From: Notospermus geniculatus
Taxonomy: Eukaryota; Nemertea; Pilidiophora; Heteronemertea; Lineidae
Assembly (NCBI GenBank): GCA_002633025.1
Contig: NMRB01001163.1
Span: 90,219-154,218, forward strand
DNA length: 64,000 nt
Reading direction: 5' to 3'
Shown here: in pieces, positions 1-11,100 of the stretch
Numbering within the stretch: the stretch's first letter is position 1
How the letters are laid out: every line of letters begins with the position of its first letter
Translations under genes and position numbers: made by a program
Notes under the pieces: model-generated
The model's database searches: none
The model's input: only the letters and a program-made list of their open reading frames with translations
Told to the model about the DNA's origin: nothing

Positions 1-933
1 TTAATATTTAATAAAACTTCAAACGTGGTCACGTTGGAATGGGTTAAACACTTCCAATACACCTACATAATGCTAATCCCTTGTAAAAAAAACCCCAATA
101 CCCCGGTTGGGGTCGAAAATTCGTGAATTCTGGAGATTGACTTCTTGCTTATTACCAATACCAATACAAGTATTCGTTTTGCATAAGACCATCTTGTCAG
201 CTGATGATTACTATTGAATGCAGTTGAGCATCAGATCGATGGCCCTCTTGTTATAGCATTTTCCCGCCAAAAAGATCGTCCATACCATGCGGCTGAAAGG
301 CCAGCAGTCGCAAGTAAGTTCAGTCATTTTAAGTAAATATCTGTTTACTGAAAAGAAATTGGCAAACAAATTTGGTATGACTGGAAAGAGCATCTTCCTG
401 GATGAGAGCCAAATAAATTATTGAAGAATGCAAGCAGAGGTTTGGGAGAAATGGACTTGGAAATGTAACGGTGTCTGTCAGATTGAAATGCTGAAGTCGC
501 ATTGTGATGTCCAAAGCTAGTGGCGTTTCTCGATCATATTTATGAGGAATGGGCAGAATACATCAGCTTGTTTACATGATTGACGGAAGATCTAAGTATC
601 GAACGAAGAAAATGGTAGGCGCACGGATTTTGATGTTTTGATTTTTTCGGCGTGCGCCATTTTTCACTCGCCTTGACGGCAATTTAGGCGCGTGATGGTG
701 CTCGAGCGCGATCGCGCGCCTCTCCCTTCAAGCACTGCTATACGAGATTATTCTGTTTGTAGTGATTGATCTTGTTAAACAGGCCGAAGCTGGGAGCAAC
801 GCCGGCGCTGTTTCCCGCGCTATTTGCCGCTGACTAGTGCTGCCACCATGCGGTAAATCGGCGGGGATCGGGCCATTGTAAGCAGTGTCTATGAACGATA
901 GGTATGAGTGAGAAGACACTGCGAAAGGAGTGT
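1..933. other. Left flank, no gene
   Basis: No exon is recognisable. Positions 91-148 hold one arm of the CCCCGGTTGGGG palindrome family found again at 16619, 18025, 32378 and 48107. Around 640-730 the sequence is GC-rich and CpG-rich. The duplicated block starts at 934. Confidence 0.6.
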
Positions 934-1372
934 AGTCAAAACAAGAGCACATGGTCAGGCCGTAGTACTGGTCATACCTAGTACTCTTGCTCATGACACC
1001 CTCCGTGCTTCGCAGTGACTTCGGCTCAGACTCAACAGATGTGGCTAAGATTTTTTGGGGCTTAGTTAGCCACTGTGGCTAACACAACTAAAATGTGGCT
1101 AAAAAATTGAGAGTCAGCCACAGTGGCTAGCACATTTTTCAGGCTAGTGCAACCCTTGGTTAGGGTGGCTGTGTCATGTTCATTTCATTTTCTAGCATGC
1201 GTAGTATTACTTGAAATTAGAAAATCCCTTCTACCAGCTTCTCTTTGGCGTAAATGTCTGCTAATGTTCTGTAAACGTGTTGTACATAATGAGTGTTGTA
1301 ATGCCTCATGAGTTTCACATACATGTATTTGCCATCTCTGTATTTCCCAAAATATCCTATTTCTAATAGTTC

Positions 1373-1481
1373 AGGGTCCATATTCATAAAACTACTAGTC
1401 TAAGTGTGACACTTATCCTTTGTTCAACACAAAAGATAAGTATTCACACTTTGACTTAAGAATGTTTATGAATATGGACCT
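1373..1481. mobile_element. Foldback MITE, GGTCCATATTCATAAA arms
   Basis: Inverted arms GGTCCATATTCATAAA / TTTATGAATATGGACC with a short centre. Present in both haplotype blocks (also 10045-10152). The arms resemble those of 18711-18829 and 41274-41665, so all three may belong to one superfamily of elements with (GG)GCCNTATTCATAAA ends. Confidence 0.7.
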
Positions 1482-1832
1482 AGAGCTCTTCCTGTGATAG
1501 CGATCTGTCCGCTGATTCAGGTTTGTGAGACTTCTGGTGAAGAAAGTCTGAAAACCAATAGACAAAACGAAAATCATTCAGCTTTATTTTTTACAGCCTG
1601 GAGCCGGTGAGACTTCTAAGGTATGGCCTTGTCATATGACAGGAACTTTTTGTAATTTTTTGGGTGAAATGGGCCTAATTTGCAGGAGAAGTTTGTTTAT
1701 GGTCTAATCTCACTTTGTGCCTTTTGAAGAGAAAGTTGCTGCAGATATTTTTCATGCACATCCTTTTGATGATTTCCAATCGTTAATTTCCTTTAAAAAA
1801 TTTTGATATGGTCAGCAATTTAAGAAGACTAT

Positions 1833-2007
1833 CAGGGGCGGATCCAGAATCATGGGAAAGAGGGGGCACAGCCAGCGCACATCGTGGAAAACCTCGGTCA
1901 AATTTTAACATCTTTGCAAAATTTAGAAATTTTCCGGTCAATTTCAAAGATTTTCCACAAAATAGAGGGGGCACCGGCCGGGTGTGCCCCCCTTGGATCC
2001 GTGATTG
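1833..2007. mobile_element. hAT-like MITE, CAGGGGCGGATCCAG end, 5-bp TSD
   Basis: Left end CAGGGGCGGATCCAG and right end CTTGGATCCGTGATTG, flanked on both sides by ACTAT (1828-1832 and 2008-2012). No coding capacity. The CAG ends suggest a hAT-type element, but the TSD is 5 bp rather than the classical 8. Confidence 0.8.
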
Positions 2008-2963
2008 ACTATGAGGAATCTTACTTCATGGCAAGAATGATTTCAAGACACCTGTATTTTGACTGACATGTCACGAGTTGAGACCACTCTACACATAACA
2101 AGATAAGACTGGATTGTATGTGTTAAATTTTGAATGGCAGACTTCTTACATATGGCCTTCACAAAAGCTCAATGAAAGTGATATCAGTCTGAGTGTCAGT
2201 GTCACTGTGAACTACCTTATCTTTTTCACCTTCATTCAAGAACAACATGATTTAAATGTAGTGCGGTTGATTACTAGGTAGTTCTACATCAAACATGGTA
2301 CGATGAACATTTTGAATCATGCTGATGGCCGCTGAATAAAAAAGAATAAAAAATCACAATGATATGATAGTATAGTCGCTTCACATAGAAAAGGTCGGCT
2401 GTGTCTTGTACTACATGTATAATATAATGATCTCCAAGCACTGAACTTCAAGGTGATGATTAGACCATAAACTAATTTTTCTTGCTGGCGAAGTGAAGAT
2501 TGAACTTGGATGTCCTCTTGTCATATTTGTTGACCTGAGCATTTAGGTTCATGAATTTCGCTATTAACCACAAATTAATAAAAACTGGAGTATTTCCCAT
2601 CTAGGTCCCTTTGTTGCCATGGTAAAATGTGAGTTTGAAAACTTATGTGCTCTGAAATGAAGAGAAGGGTGATTGGATTGAGCATTCTGGCTGTCTGTTG
2701 CATGAACATAGCACCAGATTGTATCCAAAGTTTTTCTCTTCTTTACTGGGCCGTTTAGGTTTACCTAGCTATTGTTTGCAGGGCCGAATACAAAAGCTTA
2801 AAGTGGACCTTAGAGTTAAGGAGGCTTCCAGAATACCTGTCGTTGTCTCCTGTACATGTATAGTGACATTCGACTGGAAGCTCATTCACTTTCAACAATC
2901 ATTGATCAAGTTCAAGAAAAAACTGAACCTGAGAAAATGCCAGAAAAGTCTTGGATAAATAGC

Positions 2964-3136
2964 CAGGGCTCTCAATGACCCGAGGTCTTGGGTCAAATAC
3001 GCACAAAGTTCATAGTCTGATGCACAATAAAAACCAGCAGGAGTCAGTGTGACGCACGAAAATTCACGGCTGACCCCAGAAAAAAAATACACAGAAGTCT
3101 CTGACCCTTCTACTGAAAACTCCAGTGAGAGCCCTG
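2964..3136. mobile_element. hAT-like MITE, CAGGGCTCTCA ends, 6-bp TSD
   Basis: Ends CAGGGCTCTCA and TGAGAGCCCTG, flanked by AATAGC at 2958-2963 and 3137-3142. Block B has the single uninterrupted AATAGC at the matching position (about 12484), so this is a true filled/empty site pair. Confidence 0.88.
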
Positions 3137-3492
3137 AATAGCCTGCCTGTCTTCAAACTTTCACAAAATATGCATGTACCGTAATATCTATAGCTTATCA
3201 TAACCTATTGTAACCTCTTCATCTTTCTGTAAAACCATTTAAATGCATGTAAAGGTCAAGTATGTACATGTAATTTCAAATGAAAGCAAGGAAATGGAAT
3301 GGGTTTCATGGTCATGGGAAGGGCCATTGAAAATGTGGAGGAGGGGGTTGAAGGGAAGGGATTTCCAGGCTGTAATTATTGAATTTCTCCAAATTTGAGG
3401 GTACAAAATCGTACCTTCAACTTCCTTTGGGATATGGGTTCCTTACCCACCATACCCTCCAGCAGAGACCCTGATAGATACCGGTATACCTA

Positions 3493-3667
3493 CAGAAGAA
3501 CTCGCATATAACGGCCTCGCATTAACCGGACACTCGCCTATAACATACCGATTCTTAAGGTCCCAGTCCCGTCTAACAATGGATGGGCCATATGCATATA
3601 ACAGACTTCGCATATAACGGACAGAAATTGCTGGTCCCAATTAGTTTGTTATATGCGAGTTCTACTG
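3493..3667. mobile_element. pogo/Tigger-like MITE
   Basis: Arms close to CAGTAGAACTCGCATATAAC, with TA on each side (3491-3492, 3668-3669) and an internal GCATATAACGGACA repeat. The CAGT..AA ends and TA target are typical of the Tc1/mariner-pogo group. The allelic copy is at about 12917-13076. Confidence 0.75.
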
Positions 3668-3794
3668 TACTATACAGTGTATAGTGGCCCTCGAAGGTTC
3701 TGCAATGCCAGAGAGTTGTATTTCCTGGCTCATGGTGGTAGGGAAGATATCGTTACTTGTATGAAGAACATTTCTGTTAATTCTTCCCTTTCAG

Positions 3795-5140
3795 GGCAAA
3801 TATATTGTGTGCTTTGATCCTCTTGATGGGTCTTCCAACATCGACTGCCTTGTTTCTATTGGAACAATCTTTGCCATCTATAGAAAAGTAAGTCAGTAGA
3901 GAATTCAGAGGAACCAAGTTCTTGTTATGTGCTGACAAGTGAAGAGCGAGTGGCTTCCACAGTTTGCTGCTGAGGTCTATTGATTGATATAAATTGCCAC
4001 GCAAGTGGTATGTTACTGGCTGTTCTGGCTCTATTTGTTCCCAGAGATGTTACGGACTACCACACACCTATGCTGTATTAGTGAACTGACATAACTTATT
4101 TTCTCTCAGACTTCAGATTGCCCAGCTTCTGAGAATGATGCGTTGCAAGCTGGTCGTAATGTTGTTGCTGCAGGATATGCCCTCTACGGTAGCGCCACCA
4201 TGGTTGTTCTGTCAACTGGACAAGGTGTGAATGGGTTCATGTTAGATCCTGTAAGTGGACACATAGTATGAGGATGTTTACAGCATATGCCTTGGGGGAT
4301 TGTCGTGGAGAACCAAAAATTCTTAAGTACGAGAAGTTGTAGTAGACCATTGGCCAAATTACAATCTTCTCCAAGGACAGTTATTTAGATGGATGTCTAG
4401 CCTTGTGATCATCACGTCTGCTTAGCAAGTGGCAGGTCCCGGGTTCAAATCCAGCCTGGGCCATGTGGGATAAATCATCCCTGGCTCTTCACGTCCATCG
4501 CAAGGGACAGTAAACCTTGTACCTTGTGCCTTTGCAAGGGCAAGTATAAGTCCACATCCAAGTGAGGAACGTGAGTAGCTTGAGATGGCCTCTTCCGTAC
4601 TTACCAGGGTCAATAATGGTGTGGCTTCGGCCCTGTCGTGACGGAAAAATCTAATAGACAAATCCCATATTGAAGTAAACGCGAAAGATCTGTGCACTTC
4701 CGCCGAAATCGCGAACACAACCTCGGTCTGAAACCAGCTGATGTGACGCAGTCCATGATTCAGCAATGGTCGACTCTGACACAAAGTTGTCGTGGGGTTC
4801 TCTGGGTCACATCGTTCTGTTTCAGACCGAGGTTGTGTTAGCGATTTCGTCGGAAGTGCGCAGATCTGTGAATTCGACAATCGTCTATACAAATACAAAA
4901 TTTAGATGGATGTTAAGTCTCCAGCCTGTGGCAGGTGTTTAGTGCACATGTTTACTACACAGTCATGGTAAATTTTTGATTCACTGTCTGTTATTCTCTC
5001 AGGCCATAGGAGAGTTCATCTTGACTGATCCAAACATAAGGGTGCCAGCTCGAGGGAAGATCTACTCATTGAATGAGGGTTATGCCAAATCTTGGGACCC
5101 AGCCGTGGCGGAATATGTCAACTCCAAGAAAGATCCCGGG
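3795..5140 (+). other. Extra copy of FBP exons 3, 4 and 5
   Basis: Three intact exons with normal splice sites: 3795-3887 (93 bp, starts [12 protein letters not shown]), 4110-4250 (141 bp) and 5003-5140 (138 bp). They lie upstream of FBP exon 1. Against the exons at 13176, 14525 and 15425 there are five substitutions in 372 bp, and all five are synonymous. That is what two functional alleles would show, not a decaying pseudogene. This copy lacks exons 1-2 and 6-7, so it cannot encode an enzyme as assembled. Read as a misplaced haplotype fragment. Confidence 0.9.
4397..4899 (+). mobile_element. tRNA-derived SINE with a nested foldback
   Basis: B-box-like GGTTCAAATCC within a tRNA-like head, body with AGCTTGAGATGGCCTCTTCC, and an (ACAAAT)n-type tail. 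It is flanked by a perfect 14-bp TSD ATTTAGATGGATGT at 4383-4396 and 4900-4913. Compared with the copies at 14824 and 36268, this one carries about 240 extra bases (roughly 4651-4888). The extra piece has inverted arms with GATCTGTGCACTTCCG and a shared ACAACCTCGGTCTGAAAC, so it is a foldback inserted in the SINE tail. Confidence 0.88.
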
Positions 5141-5202
5141 GTAAGTTTTCTACATATCTGGCGAGACCCGTGTCTGACAACAAGTTTTGCAGGAGACTTA
5201 TA

Positions 5203-5598
5203 CAGGGTTCCTGCAAGGTCTTAAAAAGTCTTAAATTTGGCACTTCCATTTTCAAGGCCTTAAAAAGTCTTAAATTTGATAATTTCTGTGGGAAGGTCTT
5301 AAAAAGGTCTTAAATTTCATATCAAGGCAGTTGTAAAAAATTGGCAGGAGATGTCAGGAAATCGCATCTCCGGGCTTCTTAAAATCAAAATTTTTCTGGG
5401 GGAGGGCCCCCAGACCCCCTCCCCCAAAGTAGCCTACCCACTGGCTTGGTCGTGTCAATCCTTGTCATTCTTCCCTTGCGGAAACCCTTCCAGTGATGTT
5501 CAGGGGCTTCATTTAGAAGAAAATAGGTCTTACATTTTGCCGAAGGTTGGTCTTAAAAAGGTCTTAAATTTGGTGCTCCACAGGCTGCAGGAACCCTG
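5203..5598. mobile_element. hAT-like MITE with GTCTTAAA repeats, 6-bp TSD
   Basis: Ends CAGGGTTCCTGCA and TGCAGGAACCCTG, flanked by CTTATA (5197-5202 and 5599-5604). The interior repeats AAGGTCTTAAAAAGTCTT several times. Block B has the empty site (GAGACTTATAAGACTC near 15620), so the insertion is private to block A. Elements with this GTCTTAAA repeat are, as far as I recall, widespread in animal genomes. Confidence 0.88.
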
Positions 5599-5654
5599 CT
5601 TATAAGACTCAACGTGGTTTCTTTGCAATTACTGGTATACGTTACTTGTAGTTT

Positions 5655-6015
5655 GCCACAATGGGAGACTTTATTGCCTTTAGAGGCCACCACCAGTTAG
5701 CCAGTGTTTCCGCCAGAGGGGGTAAAGGGGGTATGGCCCCTCCTTAAAAAGTCAAAATTAGCCAAAATTTGTGTTTTTGACCAAGAATTCTGTCAAATTT
5801 TCTCCTTGTCCCCCTTCAAAAAATTCTTGCAGAAACACTGTTAGCTGTCCTAGAAAATTTGACAACACAGAGAAGTGCACGCCACAACGTCATCCGTATT
5901 AATGAGTTGGAGACCTTAACTTATGTCTGTGGTGTCAAATTTTGTGACATTCTAGGACCGCTAACAGGCGGCCTCTAATGGCAGTGTTAAAAGTCGCCTA
6001 TTGTGTTGTGGCACA
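5655..6015. mobile_element. Foldback element hosting a nested MITE
   Basis: Left arm has GCCACAATGGGAGACTTTAT and GAGGCCACCACCAGTTAGC. The right arm carries the complement (GGACCGCTAACAGGCGGCCTC ... TTGTGTTGTGGC). A CAGTGTTTC element (5702-5840) has landed in the left arm. A related foldback lies at about 17330-17571. Confidence 0.7.
5702..5840. mobile_element. CAGTGTTTC MITE, 5-bp TSD
   Basis: Ends CAGTGTTTCCGCCAGA and CTTGCAGAAACACTG, flanked by TTAGC at 5697-5701 and 5841-5845. Short, AT-rich and non-coding. Same family as 15716-15833, 25905-26048 and probably 42959-43099. Confidence 0.88.
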
Positions 6016-8145
6016 TTTGCCATCGTGAATTTGTACATGTATGCATCCATTGGCTGATTTGTTAATGTCTTCCAGTGTTAGGCGACGGCAATTTTTATTA
6101 GCTCACTGGGGTGAGCTATTACGATGGTGCAGCGTCCGTCGTCCGTCGTCGTCCGTGTTTGCAGATGGGGGCTTAGGAGGTTATTTTCATCTTGAATGGG
6201 CTCCTAGGTGGTCATTTTCTCTTAGGTGNAAGGAAAAATGCTAAATTTTTAGTGTTTTGACCACCGCGAAGGGATTTTTCTAGTCTTCCATCTGACCCCC
6301 TTCAGAGCCTATATACTCAAACATTGTTGCTTGTTGATAAAGGAAATGAAGCAGCCCCACATGATTGAAACTCTCGATGGCTGTTTTGAACAGTCAAGGT
6401 AAAACTGCTCACGATCGCAACGGAACGCAATAGTGGACCAGCATTGCCACCTTGCGGTGCTGTCTACTTTTCCAACGCAAGCAAAAGCAAGTTCGATCGC
6501 CAGTTGCAATGCAGCGCATCGGGAATCAGATCGCAAAGCAGAATCAGGTTGCAAAGCGAGTCGCGACGCAACGCAACGCAGAAAATCAGCAGTGGATTCC
6601 TAGCCGCATCACGCAGCGTAAAACGCACATGTGGACACAAGTCCTTTCAGGCCTCGTTCACACGGACACGCGTAAAGGCCCGTTTCCACATGAGCATGTT
6701 ACGCGGCGTTATGACGCTTCGCCCATTGTTTGGAAGCAGAGCGGCGGAATATAACAAAAGATTTAACGCATCACGCAGCGTAGTACGCACATGTGGTAAG
6801 GCCCGTTTCCACATGAGCGTTTCACGCTGCGTGATGCGTATAGCGTAAAGGCTCGTTTCCACAGACGCGTTTCACGCTGCGTGATGCGTCAAATCTTTTG
6901 TTATTTTCCGCCGTTCTGCTTCCAAACAATGGGCGAAGCGTCAAAACGCTCACGCTACCGCTTCTGTGGAAACGGGCCTTTAGGCGTATAGCGTAAAATT
7001 ACTTAGCTTGAGTCAGCTGTTCACACGACTGGCGTCAAGGGTCGTGTGAACAGCCCATTGACTCAAGCTAGAAGTATTTTTACGCTATACGTGTTGCGCT
7101 CGACCCTATACGCCGTACGCATGCCCATGTGAACGAGGCCTTAATCTTTGATGATTTGGCAAATTATTTCCCGTTTTTTGTTCTCCCGGTGCCTATGACC
7201 GCACCGCAAAACGCGACGGAGGCGCTGTGAAGGCGCTGCTCCACGTGACAGTTTTCTGTCGAAAGTTTGCCGTCAGATAGTCAATTATTGCTGTCAGACA
7301 ACAATAATTGCTCTCATTCAGTCACTGAACAACTTCCTCGGGATAGTCTTTGGATAGTTACTATCTAACAGCAAACTTTCGACGGAAAACGTTAAGGGCG
7401 ACCGTCCATTGGGAAGAAGTCAATGCTTTCGAGCGTGTCCGCGCACGGAAACGCTCCAATGGACGGCGCCCTTAACTAGGTTCTGGAAGCCCGGGGTCTG
7501 GTAGTTAGCTCCTTTTTCCTTTTCTAATGACACCAGATCGAGTAAAAAGTCGTCAACTTGAATTTTTGTGCCTTGTCTCGAGACAACATTCTGCCCCCTC
7601 ATCACAAATTGAGACGGTATTTTAACTTTGATTGCCAGTATTCTTAGTATCAGCGTTGTGGATGCTATGAATGCCTTATGGTTTACGACCAGAGAGGATA
7701 AACTGGGAAAAAAGGAACTAAAAAAAGACCGAGGATCAATGGCACTAAAACCCGCAGCACACGAGGCAACCCCTTTTCTTGTACCCCGAGTAATTTATGG
7801 AAAAGCAATGAGAAAAATTGCCCCGTTTGAGCGCATTCTGGATTTCCCGCGTTAAGCATGCGTTGAGACAAGTCACTGAGGAATATAACGTCCAGTCTGC
7901 AGGACACATTCCTTCCGACTGAGTGTACATATTGCAGTCACCTCCCAGATGTCAGACCAAGGACAAGAGCCAGACGTTTAGTTCAACAATTTGTCACCAG
8001 AGGTCAGCACCTAGGTTTGGAGGTGTGTCTTCGCTCCTCGCTTCTGATTGGCTGAAACGTCGACCTTCCATGTCCACGCAACTCTTGACAATCGTTGGAC
8101 ATCCGACCACACTTCTCACCTATTTTATCACATTTCTGCTTCAAA
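5830..8145. other. Repeat-rich FBP upstream region
   Basis: No coding exon is recognised. It holds the right half of a foldback (to about 6015), a GTCCGTCGTCCGT-type simple repeat near 6130-6160, and many GGCCCGTTTCCACA-type inverted repeats between 6600 and 7140 (for example ACGCTGCGTGATGCG in both orientations). A further foldback with arms CGAAAGTTTGCCGTC / CAGCAAACTTTCGACGG spans 7247-7395. A CCGTCCATTGG / CCAATGGACGG pair lies at 7389-7478. The FBP promoter and 5' UTR should lie in the last few hundred bases, but no TATA or Inr is clear enough to call. Confidence 0.6.
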
Positions 8146-11100
8146 ATGTCGAGTTCCGGGGCGATAGACACGGACTGTATGACAATGACTAGATTTGTAT
8201 TGGCTGAACAACGCAAACATCCACATGCCACTGGTGATCTGACGCAGTTACTGAATGCGATTTTGACTGCGGTGAAAGCAGTGTCGTCAGCTGTGCGGAA
8301 AGCAGGCATGGCTCGCCTGTATGTACATAGTGATGTAGGCCTAGGCTACTGTTAGGCTGTACATAGGCCTAGCTAGTATTGATACTTTGCCTGGTAGGGG
8401 CTATTGGTGTAAGACCATTTTTTGAGACATGATAAATAGCTGATGAAGTCAGAAGACATGTGATAGGCCTAGGTGTGCTTTTGTTAGGGTCTCACGGGCC
8501 ACACAGAGAACGACAAATCGGTTTTTTGCTGGTTGTCCACGGTCACGGACAACCTGAATTCCAGAATTTGATTGTCCGCATCAAACGTTGATTGCCCATT
8601 GGCCTAGATGTTAAGCATTTCATGATAAAGCTGCTCTCAGGGCAGTTGTCCACGGACAACTGGAGAAAATGGCTTGTCCGTTTGGGAAAATCAGTTGTCC
8701 CGGGCGCCCGGACAACCAATTTGTCGTTCACTGCCACACAGCGCTCTCGCTTACAACACAAAAGCACTTGTAAAACAGCACTCTGTAGCTATTGATTTAT
8801 GCCTATTCTGTCACGTGAAATATTCACCGACGCGTTCTGAATGGCCGATGCGACCTCCGCGCGTTATGAATGGCCGATGTGACCTCACCCACCGCTCTTC
8901 CATTTTTCAACCATCCCTGCTTGACGCAATGTGTTTTGAATAGGAATTAATGAGCGTCCACAATGAGCGTCTTTGGACGCTAAAAATAGAATTAATTATG
9001 TCATTTACTGTATTCGAGCGTGGATTGGCTGAACAATATAAATATAAATTTTTTCCAACATATTTCAGGTTTGGCATGGCAGGTGATGTCAACGTCCAAG
9101 GAGAAGAGGTGAAAAAACTGGATGTGTTAGCCAATGACATGTTCATCAATATGCTGAAGTCGTCCTTCACCACATGCCTTCTTGTGTCTGAAGAGAATGA
9201 AAGGGCAATAGTAGTGGAGATTGATAAGCAGGTTAGAGGAGGAATTTCACTCAATTTGTATCTGACATGTATGATCATCATTGTTAGGCAGGGATTGCGC
9301 TAGCCGCTCGCCACGTTCACCACTGTGGCGGGAGCCCATATAGGGCTGTATTTAAAGGGGGTGAGGGGGGCAATTGCCCCCAGAGCCAACGCAAAAAACA
9401 GCAAAAAGAGGTCTTCTGCCCCCCTGGACCAAAAAGTTAAAAACCGCCCCGCCATAATTTCAAAGCAGGGGTGATAGAAAATCTCTTTGACATCCCTGAG
9501 CATGTTTATGATGCAGACCGCATGTAACAGATTCCTGCAACCCCTACACTTGAAATGGGAACAGTCCAAAACCAGACACAACAAAGTCACATGGTCAGTC
9601 TCCAGTCAAAACAAGAGCACATGGTCAGGCCGTAGTACTGGTCATACCTAGTAGTCTTGCTATGACGCCCTCCGTGCTTCGCAGTGACTTTGGCTCAGAC
9701 TCAACAGATGTGGCTAAGATTTTTTGGGGCTTAGTTAGCCACTGTGGCTAACACAACTAAAATGTGGCTAAAAAATTGAGAGTCAGCCACAGTGGCTAGC
9801 ACATTTTTCAGGCTAGTGCAACCCTTGGTTAGGGTGACTGTGTCATGTTCATTTCATTTTCTAGCATGCGTAGTATTACTTGAAATTAGAAAATCCCTTC
9901 TACCAGCTTCTCTTTGGCGTAAATGTCTGCTAATGTTCTGTAAACGTGTTGTACATAATGAGTGTTGTAATGCCTCATGAGTTTCACATACATGTATTTG
10001 CCATCTCTGTATTTCCCAAAATATCCTATTTCTAATAGTTCAGGGTCCATATTCACAAAACTACTTAAGTCTAAGTGTGACACTTATCCTTTGTTCAACA
10101 CAAAAGATAAGTATTCACACTTTGACTTAAGTATGTTTATGAATATGGACCTAGAGCTCTTCCTGTGATAGGCTAGCGATCTGTCCGCTGATTCAGGTTT
10201 GTGAGACTTCTGGTGAAGAAAGTCTGAAAACCAATAGATAAAACGAAAATCATTCAGCTTTATTTTTTACAGCCTGGAGCCGGTGAGACTTCTAAGGTAT
10301 GGCCTTGTCAGATGACATGAACTTTTTGTAATTTTTTGGGTGAAATGGGTCTAATTTGCAGGAGAAGTTTGTTCATGGTCTAATCTCACTTTGTGCCTTT
10401 TGAAGTGAAAGTTGCTGCAGATATTTTTCAAATTCATGCACATCCTTTTGATGATTTCCAATCGTTTATTTCCTTTAAAAAATGTTGATATGGTCAGCAA
10501 TTTAAGAAGACTATCAGGGGCGGATCCAGAATCATGGGAAAGAGGGGGCACAGCCAGCACATATTGTGGAAAACCTCGGTCAAATTTTAACATCTTTGTA
10601 AAATTTTGGGATTTTCCACAAAATAGAGGGGGCACGGGCCGGGTGTGCCCCCCCCCATGGATCCGCGCTTGACTATGTGGAATCTTACTTCATGGCAAGA
10701 ATGATTTCAAGACACCTGTATTTGGACTGACCTGTTATGAGTTTGAGACCACTCTACACATAACAAGATAAGACTGGATTGTAGGGTAAATGTGTGAAAT
10801 TTGGAATGGCAGACTTCTTTTATATGGCCTTCACAAAAGGTCAATGAAAGTGATATCAGTCTGAGTGTCAGTGTCACTGTGAACTACCTTATCTTTTTCA
10901 CCTTTGTTCAAGAACAACATGATTTAAATCAAAAAAATATGTTTTTGTTTAAATGTAGTGCGGTTGATCACTGTAGGTAGTTCTACATCAAATATGCTAC
11001 GATGAACATTTTGAATCATGCCGATGGCCGCTGAATAAAAAAAGAATAAAAAAATCACAATGATATGATAGAATAGTCACTTCACATAGAAAAGGCCGGC

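Larger units (their letters stand above)
934..5829. repeat. Duplicated block A (partner of 9604-15833)
   Basis: This block matches 9604-15833 over its whole length at high identity and is broken only by insertions private to one copy. It holds a second set of FBP exons 3-5. Private insertions here are 2964-3136, 5203-5598 and a foldback inside the SINE near 4651-4888. The left junction is sharp: the two copies share sequence from the same AGTCAAAAC motif at 934 and 9604. Probably the other haplotype of the FBP intron region, left unmerged by the assembler. A real partial tandem duplication cannot be excluded from sequence alone. Confidence 0.9.

Noticed and set aside
4422-4898. 158-residue open frame on the minus strand
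   Set aside because: It runs antisense through the tRNA-derived SINE and its nested foldback; it has no conserved motif and the allelic copy is interrupted.
8004-8309. 101-residue minus-strand frame
   Set aside because: Shadow of FBP exon 1 on the opposite strand.
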